DNA of 64,000 nt from Streptomyces sp. NBC_00341 (GTDB lineage: Bacteria; Actinomycetota; Actinomycetes; Streptomycetales; Streptomycetaceae), in contig NZ_CP108002.1 of NCBI RefSeq assembly GCF_041435055.1, positions 6,386,001 through 6,450,000 on the forward strand, given 5' to 3'. Below, in pieces: positions 43,868 through 57,868 of this stretch. Both the position numbers and the translations under genes were made by a program. The stretch's first letter is position 1, and the number at the start of each line of letters is the position of its first letter. The notes under the pieces were generated by a model. That model had not been told where the DNA came from. It worked only from the letters and a program-made list of their open reading frames with translations, and did no database searches.

Positions 43868-45475
43868 ATGACCACCGAGGCCAAGCCCACCGACGACAGC
43901 TTCCACGTCTTCGACACCACCCTGCGCGACGGTGCGCAGCGTGAAGGCATCAACCTGACGGTCGCCGACAAGCTCACCATCGCCCGGCACCTGGACAACT
44001 TCGGCGTCGGCTTCATCGAGGGCGGCTGGCCGGGCGCCAACCCCCGTGACACCGAGTTCTTCGCCCGCGCCCAGCAGGAGATCGAGTTCCGCAACGCCGA
44101 GCTGGTCGCCTTCGGCGCGACCCGCAGAGCGGGCGGCAAAGCGGCCGAAGACCCCCAGGTCAAGGCGCTGCTGGAGTCGGGCGCACCGGTGATCACGCTG
44201 GTCGCCAAGTCCCACGACCGCCATGTGGAACTGGCCCTGCGCACCACGCTGGAGGAGAACCTGGAGATGGTCCGCGACACCGTCTCCTTCCTCCGCGAAC
44301 AGGGCCGCCGGGTCTTCGTCGACTGCGAGCACTTCTTCGACGGCTACCGCGCCAACGCCGAGTACGCCAAGGCCGTCGTGCGGACCGCGTACGAGGCCGG
44401 TGCGGACGTCGTCATCCTCTGCGACACCAACGGCGGGATGCTCCCGGCCCAGGTCCAGGCCGTCGTCTCCACCGTCCTCGCGGACACCGGCGCCCGCCTC
44501 GGCATCCACGCCCAGGACGACACCGGCTGCGCCGTCGCCAACACCCTGGCCGCGGTCGACGCGGGCGCCACCCACGTCCAGTGCACCGCCAACGGCTACG
44601 GCGAGCGGGTCGGCAACGCCAACCTCTTCCCCGTCGTCGCCGCGCTGGAGCTCAAGTACGGCAAGACCGTGCTGCCCGAGGGCGCGCTGGCGGACATGAC
44701 CCGCGTCTCGCACGCCATCGCGGAGGTCGTCAACCTCGCCCCCTCCACGCACCAGCCCTACGTCGGTGTCTCGGCCTTCGCGCACAAGGCCGGACTGCAC
44801 GCCTCCGCGATCAAGGTCGACCCCGACCTCTACCAGCACATCGATCCCGCGCTGGTCGGCAACAGCATGCGGATGCTCGTATCGGACATGGCGGGCCGCG
44901 CCTCCATCGAGCTCAAGAGCCAGGAGCTCGGCATCGACCTCGGGGGCGACCGCGAGCTGGTCGGACGCGTCGTCGAGCGGGTCAAGGAGCGCGAGCTCAG
45001 GGGCTACACCTACGAGGCGGCCGACGCCTCCTTCGAGCTGCTGCTGCGGGCCGAGGCCGAGGGCCGGGTGCGCCGCTACTTCCGTACCGAGTCCTGGCGC
45101 GCCATCGTCGAGGACCGCCCCGACGGTACGCACGCCAACGAGGCGACCGTGAAGCTCTGGTCCAAGGGCGAGCGCATCGTCGCGACCGCGGAGGGCAACG
45201 GCCCGGTCAACGCGCTGGACCGGGCGCTGCGGGTGGCCCTGGAGCGGATCTACCCCCAGCTCGCCAAGCTGGAGCTGGTGGACTACAAGGTCCGCATCCT
45301 GGAAGGGCGCACCGGCACCGACTCCACGACCAGGGTCCTGATCACCACCGGCGACGGCACCGCCGACTGGTCGACCGTGGGTGTCGCGGAGAACATCATC
45401 GCGGCGTCCTGGCAGGCGCTGGAGGACGCGTACACCTTCGGCCTGCTGCGGGCGGGGATCGAGCCGACGGAGTAG
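43868..45475 (+). CDS. cimA: Citramalate synthase
   Basis: 535 residues of the LeuA/HMGL superfamily. DSFHVFDTTLRDGAQREGIN opens the TIM barrel with the substrate-binding Arg/Asp and metal Asp. CDTNGGMLPAQV and HAQDDTGCAVANTL give metal and catalytic residues; HKAGLHASA is the family's linker motif. A C-terminal LeuA allosteric dimer domain (about 400-525) is present. The stretch DTTLRDGAQ and length fit the CimA branch, which makes citramalate from pyruvate and acetyl-CoA as an entry to isoleucine, rather than LeuA. ATG 43868 has AGGAG upstream. The Ile-rich leader peptide supports the isoleucine role. Confidence 0.9.
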   Translation: MTTEAKPTDDSFHVFDTTLRDGAQREGINLTVADKLTIARHLDNFGVGFIEGGWPGANPRDTEFFARAQQEIEFRNAELVAFGATRRAGGKAAEDPQVKALLESGAPVITLVAKSHDRHVELALRTTLEENLEMVRDTVSFLREQGRRVFVDCEHFFDGYRANAEYAKAVVRTAYEAGADVVILCDTNGGMLPAQVQAVVSTVLADTGARLGIHAQDDTGCAVANTLAAVDAGATHVQCTANGYGERVGNANLFPVVAALELKYGKTVLPEGALADMTRVSHAIAEVVNLAPSTHQPYVGVSAFAHKAGLHASAIKVDPDLYQHIDPALVGNSMRMLVSDMAGRASIELKSQELGIDLGGDRELVGRVVERVKERELRGYTYEAADASFELLLRAEAEGRVRRYFRTESWRAIVEDRPDGTHANEATVKLWSKGERIVATAEGNGPVNALDRALRVALERIYPQLAKLELVDYKVRILEGRTGTDSTTRVLITTGDGTADWSTVGVAENIIAASWQALEDAYTFGLLRAGIEPTE

Positions 45476-45482
45476 TGCGGGA

Positions 45483-45532
45483 CCCGCTGCGCCGCCGGGA
45501 CGTGTCCGTGTCCCGGCGGCGCAGCGGGCTTT
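45483..45532 (+). terminator. Strong terminator after cimA
   Basis: CCCGCTGCGCCGCCGGGAC (45483-45501) and its perfect complement (45510-45528) form a 19-bp stem with an 8-base loop, then CTTT. Confidence 0.92.
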
Positions 45533-45745
45533 GCGGATGTGCAGCCGGCCGCTTTGCTCCGGCGGGGACGCCGTCCCGGGCGCAGCCGGTGCCGACAGGG
45601 CCCGAGCCGCTCATGGAGTTGCGGACGAGGCATGAGTGAACTGCCCTCATGCGCCCATGTCAAGAGTTTGCGCGTTCAGGACTTGAACACATCGACCTTT
45701 CTCGCGGCTCGAAGGATGGGTACGGACCAATCTCGGCGTGAAGTA

Positions 45746-45774
45746 TTGACGGCTCTGTGTCGGCGGGGTTAACT
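45746..45774 (+). promoter_or_regulatory. Promoter of the LacI regulator
   Basis: TTGACG (45746-45751) and TTAACT (45769-45774) with a 17-base spacer. It lies in the 384-bp gap after cimA, which also holds the cimA terminator and the operator palindrome; no gene is seen there. Confidence 0.65.
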
Positions 45775-45792
45775 CACGCCACCAACGCCGGT

Positions 45793-45810
45793 ACCGGTTC
45801 CGGAACCGGT
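45793..45810. promoter_or_regulatory. 18-bp perfect palindrome, probable LacI operator
   Basis: ACCGGTTCCGGAACCGGT is a perfect palindrome, overlapped by a second one (GGAACCGGTTCC, 45801-45812). It lies 12-30 bases after the predicted transcription start of the LacI gene, so bound regulator would block transcription. Confidence 0.75.
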
Positions 45811-45859
45811 TCCACGACCGGCCGTTCGCTCTGTCCTGTGGTGTCCTGGAGGCCCTCCG

Positions 45860-46834
45860 ATGCGTGTCACCATCGCTGATGTCGCCCGCGAGGCCGGCGT
45901 CAGCAAGACGACCGTGTCCCGGGTCATCAACACCAAGGGCGAAGTGGACGGTTCAACGGCCGCCCGTGTTCGTGAAGTGATCGCACAGCTCGGTTATGTG
46001 CCCAGCTCGGGCGCCGTCGGTCTGGCCCGCGGCAGCAGCCGCACGGTCGGGATGCTGGTGCCCTCGCTGACCTGGCCGTGGATGGGCGAGGTGCTTCAGG
46101 GCGTCGTCGACACCGTCGAGGCCGCCGACTACGGTCTGCTGCTCTTCACCTGCAACCGCGGGGCCGAGTCCGTGGAGCGCTTCACCAGCCAGGTGTCGGC
46201 GCGCGCCTTCGACGGACTGGTCGTGGTCGAACCCGAGAACACCCTCGACCACCTCACCGCACTGCACCGCGCCGGCCTGCCGATCGTGCTGATCGACGAT
46301 CGCGGCCACCACCCCGAGTTCCCCTCCGTCGTGACCACCAACCACGAGGGAGGCGCGTCGGCCGCCCGCCATCTGCGGGCTGCCGGACGCACCAAACCCC
46401 TGGTCATCACGGGACCCCACGACTTCGGCTGCGTACGCGACCGGCTCGCGGGATTCCTCTCCGTGCTGCCCACGGACCTCGTCGTCCGCGGCGACTTCAC
46501 CGAGATCTGCGGCCGGCTGGCCGTGGAGCAACTCCTCGCCTCCGGGGTGGAGTTCGACTCGGTCTTCGCGCACAACGACATCACCGCGGCAGGCGTGCTG
46601 CGGGCGCTGCGCGCCGCGGGACGGTCCGTTCCCGGCGACATCGCGGTGGTCGGCTTCGACGACATCCCGATGGCCGAGCACACCGAACCGCCGCTCACCA
46701 CCGTGCGCCAGCCCACCCGGCAGATGGGTGAGACGGCCGCGCGGCTGCTGCTCTCGCACCTCGGCGGCACCGCCGTACCCGACGCACCCCTCGTGCTGCC
46801 CACCGAACTGGTCGTGCGCCACTCGGCGCCCTAG
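45860..46834 (+). CDS. LacI-family transcriptional repressor of the beta-glucan cluster
   Basis: 324 residues. The DNA-binding head is VTIADVAREAGVSKTTVSRV then INTKGEVDGSTAARV (the usual N in S-x-V-N-x is I-N-T-K). A periplasmic-binding-like effector domain follows, ending VGFDDIPMAEHTEPPLTTVR, which is typical. It heads a cluster of an oligosaccharide transporter and two glucosidases and is likely released by a beta-glucoside such as laminaribiose or cellobiose; which sugar cannot be told. The perfect palindrome just upstream is probably its own operator. Confidence 0.92.
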   Translation: MRVTIADVAREAGVSKTTVSRVINTKGEVDGSTAARVREVIAQLGYVPSSGAVGLARGSSRTVGMLVPSLTWPWMGEVLQGVVDTVEAADYGLLLFTCNRGAESVERFTSQVSARAFDGLVVVEPENTLDHLTALHRAGLPIVLIDDRGHHPEFPSVVTTNHEGGASAARHLRAAGRTKPLVITGPHDFGCVRDRLAGFLSVLPTDLVVRGDFTEICGRLAVEQLLASGVEFDSVFAHNDITAAGVLRALRAAGRSVPGDIAVVGFDDIPMAEHTEPPLTTVRQPTRQMGETAARLLLSHLGGTAVPDAPLVLPTELVVRHSAP

Positions 46835-46839
46835 CGGCC

Positions 46840-46857
46840 GGGGCCGGCCACGGCCCC
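46840..46857 (+). terminator. Hairpin after the LacI gene
   Basis: GGGGCCG (46840-46846) and CGGCCCC (46851-46857) with a 4-base loop, no T run. A second dyad, CGCGCAGC-N5-GCTGCGCG (46873-46893), follows and may be a hairpin or an operator in front of the transporter operon. Confidence 0.5.
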
Positions 46858-46993
46858 ACCGCTCCCGTACTCCGCGCAGCAGCCGGCTGCGCGCCCCCGC
46901 ACCGCATCAGCACCCGCACCAGCCCGTACCCGGCGCGCCGAGCGCTGCCCGTTTCCGGATCTCCCAGACCCGCCAGTCCCTCCTGGAGTCGCC

Positions 46994-48670
46994 ATGTCCG
47001 CACGCCGTCACCACACGCTCAGAGCGGTCGCGCTCGCCACCGCGGTGGTCGCGCTCGCCGCCGGATGCTCGTCAGCCAACTCGAACGCCAACAAGGGCGG
47101 CGGCGCCGCGTCGGGCGTCCTGAACATCGGCAAGCCGGACGGGCCGCAGACGAACAACAGCAACCCGTTCCTGAACACCTCGGCGGGCGCCACCCTCGGC
47201 TACCGCTACATGATCTACGAGCCGCTGGCGATGGTGCGCCAGATCCGGCCCGCCGAAAAGCCCAAGCCGTGGCTGGCGACGGAATGGAAGTGGGACCTCA
47301 ACTTCACCAAGGTCACCTTCACCCTGAACGACAAGGCCAAGTGGGCCGACGGCAAGCCGCTGACCGCCGACGACGTCGCGTTCACCTTCAACCTGCTGAA
47401 GAAGCACCCGGCGCTCAACGCCGACGGCATCGCGTGGGGCGGGGTCGAGGTGCAGGGCGAGAAGGTCGTGCTGACCTTCGACGACTCGCAGTACGTCAAC
47501 CAGAACAAGATCCTTCAGCAGTTCATCGTGCCCAAGCACATCTGGGAAGGCGTCAAGGACCCGGAGACCTGGCCCAACCGCACGCCCGTCGGCTCGGGCC
47601 CGTACAAGCTCAAGACGTTCACGCCGCAGACCACCACCCTGACCGCCACGCCCACCTACTGGAAGGGCTCGACGAAGGTCAAGGAGCTGCGGTACAGCAC
47701 CTACAACGACAACAGCGCCGCCACCACCGCGCTGGCCAGCGGCAAGCTGGAGTGGTCGTTCGTCTTCATGCCGAACTACAAGCAGCTGTTCATATCCAAG
47801 GACCCCAAGAACCACAAGCTGTGGTTCCCGTCCGGGCTCGGCATCCACGGCCTCTGGTTCAACACCGCCCGCAAGCCGTTCGACAACCCGGCGCTGCGCA
47901 AGGCCATGGCGATGGTCGTCGACCGCAACGCGATCTACACCCAGGCCGAGGCGACGCTCTACCCGGAGATCACCAACCCGACCGGCATCCCGCTGCCCGC
48001 CGGTAAGTCCTTCCTCGCCCCCGAGTACAAGGACGCCACCACCAAGCCCGACGTCGAGGGCGCCAAGAAGGTCCTGGAGAAGGCCGGCTTCACGCTCAGC
48101 GGCGGCGTGCTGAAGGACCCGGGCGGCAAGCCGGTGAAGCTGACCCTCACCGACCCGGCCGGCTGGAACGACTACATCACCGGCCTCGCGATCATCAAGG
48201 ACAACATCAAGAAGCTCGGCATCGATGCCAAGGTCAAGACGCAGACGGCCGACGCCTGGACCGCCGACGTGGCCAACGGCAACTTCGACGCCACCCTGCA
48301 CTGGACCAACAGCGGCTCGACCCCGTACGACATGTACCAGAACATCATGGACGGCGCGCTGCTCCAGCCCATCGGCAAGCCCTCCCAGCAGGGCAACTTC
48401 GGCCGCTTCAAGAGCACCGAGGCCACCGAGGCGCTCAAGGACTTCGCCAACGCCACGTCCGACACCACCCGCATCACCGCGATGAACGCCCTGCAGAAGA
48501 TCATGGTCGAGCAGGCGCCGATGATCCCGACCGCCGCCGCCCCCATCGGGGCCGAGTACTCCACCAAGAACTGGGTGGGCTGGCCCACGGAGGCCGACCC
48601 GTACGCCGACCCGCAGCACACCCAGCGCTCGGCGCTGGAAGTCGTGCTGAAGCTCAAGCCGTCCAAGTAG
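46994..48670 (+). CDS. Family 5 extracellular solute-binding lipoprotein
   Basis: 558 residues. The lipoprotein signal has LAAGC with Cys25. The mature part is a peptide/oligosaccharide-binding SBP_bac_5 fold: [50 protein letters not shown] and [13 protein letters not shown]. Although the family is named for peptides, several members bind cello- or laminari-oligosaccharides, and here the linked genes are glycosidases. It is the first gene of a five-gene transporter operon. GTG/ATG choice: ATG 46994 follows TGGAG. Confidence 0.92.
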   Translation: MSARRHHTLRAVALATAVVALAAGCSSANSNANKGGGAASGVLNIGKPDGPQTNNSNPFLNTSAGATLGYRYMIYEPLAMVRQIRPAEKPKPWLATEWKWDLNFTKVTFTLNDKAKWADGKPLTADDVAFTFNLLKKHPALNADGIAWGGVEVQGEKVVLTFDDSQYVNQNKILQQFIVPKHIWEGVKDPETWPNRTPVGSGPYKLKTFTPQTTTLTATPTYWKGSTKVKELRYSTYNDNSAATTALASGKLEWSFVFMPNYKQLFISKDPKNHKLWFPSGLGIHGLWFNTARKPFDNPALRKAMAMVVDRNAIYTQAEATLYPEITNPTGIPLPAGKSFLAPEYKDATTKPDVEGAKKVLEKAGFTLSGGVLKDPGGKPVKLTLTDPAGWNDYITGLAIIKDNIKKLGIDAKVKTQTADAWTADVANGNFDATLHWTNSGSTPYDMYQNIMDGALLQPIGKPSQQGNFGRFKSTEATEALKDFANATSDTTRITAMNALQKIMVEQAPMIPTAAAPIGAEYSTKNWVGWPTEADPYADPQHTQRSALEVVLKLKPSK

Positions 48671-48694
48671 GACACAGGGATCCAGGTACCGGCC

Positions 48695-49749
<1,055 letters not shown>

Positions 49750-49753
<4 letters not shown>

Positions 49754-50730
49754 AGTACCTGCTGCAGAGGCTCGCCTTCTACCTGGTCACCGCGTGGGCC
49801 GCGATCACCATCAACTTCCTCATCCCGCGGCTGATGCCCGGCGACCCGGTGCAGTCGCTCATCGCCCGGTTCCAGGGACAGCTGGACACCAGCGCCATCG
49901 CCTCCCTGGAGGCGCTCTTCGGCCTGGACAAGCACCAGTCGATCTGGCAGCAGTACACCGACTACTGGGGCCACCTGCTCGACGGCGACCTCGGCCTGTC
50001 GTTCACCTTCTTCCCGACCCCGGTCAGCGAGGTCATCGCCCAGTCGCTGCCGTGGACACTCGCGCTCGTCGGCATCACCACGCTGATCAGCTTCGTGCTC
50101 GGCACCGGCATCGGGGTGTTCACCGGCTGGCGGCGCGGTTCATGGCTGGACAGCCTGCTGCCCGTCACCACCTTCATCTCCGCGATCCCGTACTTCTGGC
50201 TCGGTCTCATCGCCATCTCGCTGTTCGCCGTGAAGTGGCCGCTCTTCCCGGCCGCCGGCGGCTACGACAACTCGCTGGTGCCCGCCTTCGACTGGCCGTT
50301 CATCTCCAGCGCGCTCTACCACGGCGTGCTGCCCGGCCTCACCATCGTGCTCAGCGCGGTGGCCGGCTGGATCCTCGGCATGCGCAACATGATGGTGACG
50401 GTCTCCTCGGAGGACTACGTCATGGTCGCCCAGGCCAAGGGGCTCTCCGAGCGCCGGGTGATGTTCGGGTACGCCGCCCGCAACGCGATCCTTCCCAACA
50501 TCTCCGGCTTCGCGCTCTCGCTCGGCTTCATCGTCGGCGGCACCCTGCTGGTGGAGATGGTCTTCTCCTACCCGGGCATCGGCTACCAGCTCTTCCAGGG
50601 CGTGGGCGCCAAGGACTACCCCCTCATGCAGGGCGTCTTCCTCATCATCACGCTCTCCGTCCTGGCGGCGAACCTCCTCGCCGACGTCCTGTACATGATC
50701 CTCGACCCCCGTACCCGAAGGGAGGCGTAG
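49750..50730 (+). CDS. ABC transporter permease (DppB/OppB type)
   Basis: 326 residues with six membrane segments. The N-terminal helix ([20 protein letters not shown]) is typical of the B-subunit group. The EAA-type loop that docks the ATPase reads [20 protein letters not shown] then [11 protein letters not shown] 49750 overlaps the ATPase stop, indicating coupled translation. Confidence 0.93.
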
Positions 50731-50733
50731 CAG

Positions 50734-51707
<974 letters not shown>

Positions 51708-51711
<4 letters not shown>

Positions 51712-52721
51712 GTGAGCCCGTCCTCAGCATCAGCGGCCTCAACGTCGACTACGGGACCGGGGACGACGCCGTGCACGCGCTGCGCGACATCGACCTCACC
51801 CTGCACCGGGGCGAGGTGCTCGGCCTCGCGGGCGAGTCCGGCTCCGGCAAGTCCACCCTGGCCTACGCCGTCACCCGGCTGCTCTCCCCGCCCGGCGTCA
51901 TCACGGGCGGCGAGGTCCGCTACCACCAGCGCGACGGCGGGACGCTCGACCTGCTGACCCTGTCCGCGCCCGAACTGCGCGCCTTCCGCTGGCAGGAGCT
52001 GTCGATCGTCTTCCAGGGCGCGATGAACTCCCTCAACCCGGTCCACACGGTCCACAGCCAGCTCACCGACGTACTCCAGGCCCACCGCCCGGAGATGAAG
52101 CGCGCCGAGCGCACCGCACGGGCCCAGGAGCTCCTGAAGCTCGTCGGGATCTCCGCCGACCGGCTCGCCGCCTACCCGCACCAGCTCTCCGGCGGAATGC
52201 GCCAGCGCGTGATGATCGCGATGGCACTCGCGCTGGAACCCGAGGTCGTCATCATGGACGAGCCCACGACGGCCCTGGACGTCGTCATGCAGCGGCAGAT
52301 CCTGCGCCAGCTGGTCAGGCTCCGCGAGGAGCTGGGCTTCTCCGTCGTCTTCATCACGCACGACATCTCGCTCCTGATCGAGTTCTCCGACCGGATCGCG
52401 ATCATGTACGGCGGCCGGATCGTCGAGGAGGCCGGCTCCGCCGACATCTACCGCGACCCCCGCCACCCCTACAGCGACGGACTGCTGCACTCCTTCCCCG
52501 CGCTGCACGGCCCCCGGCGCGAACTCAGCGGCATCCCGGGCTCGCCCCCGCACCTGTCCGCGATGCCCGCCGGCTGCGCCTTCCACCCGCGCTGCGCCAA
52601 GAAGGTCGAGGGCTGCGACACGCACGTCCCGGTGCTCGCTGCACCGAACGGGGACAGCTCCCGCTCGGTGGCCTGCTGGCTCCACCGGGAGGTCCCGGCC
52701 CCCGCAGTCGCCCGTTCCTAG
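51708..52721 (+). CDS. ABC transporter ATP-binding protein (OppD/DppD type)
   Basis: 337 residues. Walker A is [17 protein letters not shown], the signature is LSGGMRQRVMIAMAL and Walker B is VVIMDEPTTALD. The C-terminal tail carries GCAFHPRCAKKVEGCDTH. With the OppF-type protein it forms the heterodimeric motor of the importer. ATG 51708 overlaps the permease stop (ATGA). The long open frame upstream in the same phase is a shadow of the permease genes. Confidence 0.92.
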
Positions 52722-52752
52722 CGACGTACGCACCGCACACCACAGGAGAACC

Positions 52753-54171
<1,419 letters not shown>

Positions 54172-54225
54172 CCGCGCTCGCGTGCGCGGTCGCGCGACCC
54201 CACCGATACGAACGGGAGCCCCACC

Positions 54226-56100
54226 GTGCCCTCTCGTACGACTCTGGCAGTCACCACCGCAGCTCTGATCGCCCTCGCCGCCCCCATGGCCTTCGCGGCG
54301 CCCGCCCCCTCGCGGGCCGCCGTGCGGGCCGCGGCCTGGGACACCGACCTGACGGCCGCCGCCCACACCGCGAACCCCGGCGCCGTCACCGCGTCCGGCA
54401 GTGAGAACGACGCCACCGGACCGGGCGCCGCCGCGGACGGCGACGCCGCCACCCACTGGTCGAGCGACGCCGCCGACGACGCCTGGCTCCGGGTCGACCT
54501 CGGCGCCGGCTACCGGATCAGCCAGGTCACCCTGGACTGGGAGGCGTCCTACGGCAAGCAGTACGCCCTGGAGGTGTCGAAGAACGGCACCGACTGGACG
54601 ACGTTCTACACCGAGGACGCCGGCACCGGCGGCAGCGTCACCGCCCACACCTACCCGCAGGAGGTCACCGGCCGCTACGTCCGGATGCGCGGCATCCAGC
54701 GCGCCACCGGAGGCGGCTACGCGCTGTCCGCCTTCAAGGTGTACGGGGGCGAGCCCGCGCCCGCCTCCACCACCCGCACCAACCTGGCCCTGAACCACCC
54801 CGCGTACGGCAACCTCTACCAGGACGCGGGCAGTTCACCCGCCTTCGTCACCGACGGCGGCTGGCCGGCCGATCTCAAGGGCGGCCAGTCCCGCTGGTCG
54901 AGCGACTGGAACGCCGACCGCTGGGTGAGCGTCGACCTCGGGGCCACCTCCACCATCGACTCGGTCGACCTGTACTGGGAGGCGGCGTACGGCGTCGACT
55001 ACCGCATCCAGGTGTCCGACGACAACAGCACCTGGCGCACCGTCTACCAGCCCACCGCCGACGAGGTCGCCGCCCGCCGCGCCGACATCAAGGCGCCGGG
55101 CGACGCCGCCGGACGCCACGACACCGTCACCCTGCCCACCCCGGCGACCGGCCGCTACGTCCGGATGCTCGGCGTGGAACGGCGCTCCTTCTACAATCCC
55201 GCGCCCTCGACCGCCCAGTTCGGCTACTCGCTCTACGAGTTCCAGGTCTGGGGCACCGGCGGCAGCGCGGACGCCGCCTATCCGGCCCTGCCGAAGGACC
55301 CCGGCGGCGCGTACAGCACCACGTTCTTCGACGACTTCACGGACTCCGGCCTGGACCGCTCCAAGTGGCGGGTGGTGCGCACGGGCACCGAGATGGGGCC
55401 GGTGAACGGTGAGTCGCAGGCCTACGTCGACTCTCCGGACAACATCCGCACCGAGAACGGGGCGCTCGTCCTGGAGTCGAAGTACTGCAAGGGCTGCACG
55501 TCCACACCCAACGGCACCTTCGACTTCACCTCCGGCCGGGTCGACACCAACACCAAGTTCGACTTCACCTACGGCAAGGTCAGCGCCAGGATGAAGCTGC
55601 CGGTCGGGGACGGCTACTGGCCCGCGTTCTGGATGCTCGGCAGCAACGTCGACGACCCGACGGTCTCCTGGCCCGGCTCCGGCGAGACGGACATCATGGA
55701 GAACATCGGCTACGGGGACTGGACCAGCTCCGCGCTGCACGGACCCGGCTACTCCGCCGACGGCAACATCGGCGCGCAGCAGCCCTACGCCGACGGCGGC
55801 CGCGCCGACGAGTGGCACACCTACGGCGTCGAGTGGACGCCGGAGGGCATGAGGTTCACCGTCGACGACCGGGTCGTCCAGAAGACCTCCCGGCAGAAGC
55901 TGGAGTCCACCCGGGGACAGTGGGTCTTCGACCACAACCAGTACGTGATCCTCAACCTGGCCCTCGGCGGCGCCTACCCGGCCGGCTGGAACAAGGTCAC
56001 CGAGCCGTACTGGGGCCTGCCGCAGTCCAGCGTCGACCGGGTCGCCCAGGGTGGCGTCAAGGCCGAGATCGACTGGGTCAAGGTCGAGCAGAAGAAGTAG
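54226..56100 (+). CDS. Secreted GH16 beta-1,3-glucanase-type enzyme with two F5/8C (CBM32-like) domains
   Basis: 624 residues. The signal peptide ends about residue 24 (AMAFAAPAP-like). Two discoidin-type carbohydrate-binding domains follow (about 45-170 and 185-345), each with WxxxDLGA and YVRM motifs. The GH16 catalytic domain (about 360-624) has the E-x-D-x-x-E motif in GETDIMENIG (E487, D489, E492). It fits an endo-beta-1,3-glucanase that cuts laminarin or fungal/algal wall glucan outside the cell, feeding the transporter and GH1 enzyme. GTG 54226 has GGGAG upstream. It ends before a strong hairpin that closes the cluster. Confidence 0.92.
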   Translation: MPSRTTLAVTTAALIALAAPMAFAAPAPSRAAVRAAAWDTDLTAAAHTANPGAVTASGSENDATGPGAAADGDAATHWSSDAADDAWLRVDLGAGYRISQVTLDWEASYGKQYALEVSKNGTDWTTFYTEDAGTGGSVTAHTYPQEVTGRYVRMRGIQRATGGGYALSAFKVYGGEPAPASTTRTNLALNHPAYGNLYQDAGSSPAFVTDGGWPADLKGGQSRWSSDWNADRWVSVDLGATSTIDSVDLYWEAAYGVDYRIQVSDDNSTWRTVYQPTADEVAARRADIKAPGDAAGRHDTVTLPTPATGRYVRMLGVERRSFYNPAPSTAQFGYSLYEFQVWGTGGSADAAYPALPKDPGGAYSTTFFDDFTDSGLDRSKWRVVRTGTEMGPVNGESQAYVDSPDNIRTENGALVLESKYCKGCTSTPNGTFDFTSGRVDTNTKFDFTYGKVSARMKLPVGDGYWPAFWMLGSNVDDPTVSWPGSGETDIMENIGYGDWTSSALHGPGYSADGNIGAQQPYADGGRADEWHTYGVEWTPEGMRFTVDDRVVQKTSRQKLESTRGQWVFDHNQYVILNLALGGAYPAGWNKVTEPYWGLPQSSVDRVAQGGVKAEIDWVKVEQKK

Positions 56101-56137
56101 CGCCCGCCGGGCCCGGCCCCACGCAGGCCCGGTGACA

Positions 56138-56173
56138 GACGCTCCGTCCGGCAGTCCTGCCGGACGGAGCGTC
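56138..56173. terminator. Terminator after the glucanase gene
   Basis: GACGCTCCGTCCGGCAG (56138-56154) is perfectly complementary to 56157-56173, a 17-bp inverted repeat with almost no loop, closing the beta-glucan operon. Confidence 0.88.
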
Positions 56174-56343
56174 GGACCGTGACCGTTGCCGCGCCCGTGC
56201 TCGTGCCCGTGCCCGCGTACGTCCGGGCGTGCAGCCGCTGCCGTGGATCGTCCACGCCACGACGGCACCGGCCCCTACGTCCCCGGCACCCACGGCACCG
56301 GCCCCGGGACGCAGTGATGGGCCATGTGGGTTACGTTCGAGGT

Positions 56344-57786
56344 ATGCGGAACAGAACGTTCCCGACCTTTCTGATACCGGCGCTCCTGGCCGGACTGCTG
56401 CTGCTCCTGTCGGCGGCCGCCCTGGTCCTGGCGCTCGCCCCGGCTGCCGGTCCCGCCGCGCCCGCCCGGCCCGCGGCCGTGAGCGCGTCCACCGTCGACG
56501 ATGTGGCGCGGGCGCTGCGCAAGAGCCCGGTGTACGTCGATCCGGCCGCGTCCGCGCAGCTCTCCCGCGGCCAGGCCGCCGCCCTGACGAAGAAGATCAA
56601 GGACGCCGACAAGCCGGTCTTCGTGGCCGTGCTCCCGCAGACCTCGGCCTTCCCCGCGTCGAGCGTGCTCAGGACGTTGCGCACCGACACCGGGATCACC
56701 GGCGTCTACGCCATCCGGCTCGGCGACGGCTTCAACGCGGGCGCCGACCCGCAGGTGATGTCCGAGCAGGCGGTGCGCAACCTCACCGCCGCCGTGAAGG
56801 CACCGGGCGCGGCCCCCGATGCCGCGACCCAGCTGAACGGCTTCGTCGACCGCGCCGTCGAACAGGCCCGGGGCCACGCGCCCGACTCCTGGGGCGGCGG
56901 CTCCTCGTCCGGCCGGGGCTCGTCCGCCGCCGGGCTGATCGCGGTCGGCGCGGTGGTGGTCCTCGGCGGCGCGGGCGCCTACACGATCGTCCGCCGCAAC
57001 CGCGGGCGCAAGGAGGCCGAGGAGCAGGCGGCGCTCGACAAGCTGCGGGTCGTCGTGGACGAGGACATCACGGAGTACGGCGAGACGCTGGACCGGCTGG
57101 ACTTCCATCCGGCGGAGGCGGGCGCCGACGACTCGATGCGCGCGGACTACGAACGCGCCCTCGACTCCTACGAGAGCGCCAAATCGCGTATGGAGCATGC
57201 CCGCCACCCCTCCGACGTGCGCGGGGTGACCCAGGCACTGGAGGACGGGCGCTTCTCGCTCGCCGTCCTCGACGCCCGGCGCACCGGCGCCGAACTGCCC
57301 GCACGCCGCCCGCCCTGCTTCTTCGACCCGCGCCACGGCCCCTCGGTGGCCGACGTCCGCTGGTCCCCGTCGGGCGGCGCGGCCCGCGAGGTCCCGGTCT
57401 GCGGCGCCGACGAGATCCGGCTGCGCGACGGCGAGGACCCGATGAGCCGCACCGTGGACATGGGCGACGGCAGCCGCCGCCCCTACTGGGAGGCGGGCCC
57501 GGCCTACGGCCCCTGGGCGGGCGGCTACTTCGGCGGCGGCCTGCTGCCCGGCCTGCTGGTCGGCACGATGCTCGGCTCGATGCTCTCCACCCCGGCGTAC
57601 GCGGCGGAGTACGGCGGCGGCGACTTCGGCTCCGGCGGCGACTTCGGCGGCGGCGACTTCTCCGGCTCCGACTTCGACTCCTCGGGCTTCGGCGGCGGCG
57701 GGTTCGGAGACGGCGGCGGCGGGGGATTCGGAGACGGGGGCGGATTCGGCAGCGGTGGCGGGGACTTCGGGGGCGGCGGTTTCTAG
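56344..57786 (+). CDS. Membrane protein with Gly-rich C-terminus, unknown function
   Basis: 480 residues. A signal-anchor (about 9-35) is followed by an extracytoplasmic domain (about 50-185: SASTVDDVARALRKSPVYVD...), a Ser/Gly linker, a second hydrophobic segment (about 200-218), a cytoplasmic coiled region with RRNRGRKEAEEQAALDKL, and a low-complexity tail of Gly-Gly-Asp/Ser-Phe repeats (about 425-480). It resembles proteins with a TPM-like domain and a Gly-rich tail (YgcG type), but I cannot assign it firmly. TACGTT (56332-56337) sits 6 bases before ATG 56344, so the mRNA may be leaderless. The gap upstream (56101-56343) holds only the terminator. Confidence 0.75.
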   Translation: MRNRTFPTFLIPALLAGLLLLLSAAALVLALAPAAGPAAPARPAAVSASTVDDVARALRKSPVYVDPAASAQLSRGQAAALTKKIKDADKPVFVAVLPQTSAFPASSVLRTLRTDTGITGVYAIRLGDGFNAGADPQVMSEQAVRNLTAAVKAPGAAPDAATQLNGFVDRAVEQARGHAPDSWGGGSSSGRGSSAAGLIAVGAVVVLGGAGAYTIVRRNRGRKEAEEQAALDKLRVVVDEDITEYGETLDRLDFHPAEAGADDSMRADYERALDSYESAKSRMEHARHPSDVRGVTQALEDGRFSLAVLDARRTGAELPARRPPCFFDPRHGPSVADVRWSPSGGAAREVPVCGADEIRLRDGEDPMSRTVDMGDGSRRPYWEAGPAYGPWAGGYFGGGLLPGLLVGTMLGSMLSTPAYAAEYGGGDFGSGGDFGGGDFSGSDFDSSGFGGGGFGDGGGGGFGDGGGFGSGGGDFGGGGF

Positions 57787-57868
57787 GGAGCGTCCGCCGA
57801 TGAGTTCCGGGCGGGCCGGCAGTCTCTGTTTCCGTACACCTGATCCGAAGTACCGAGGAGTGAGCGGC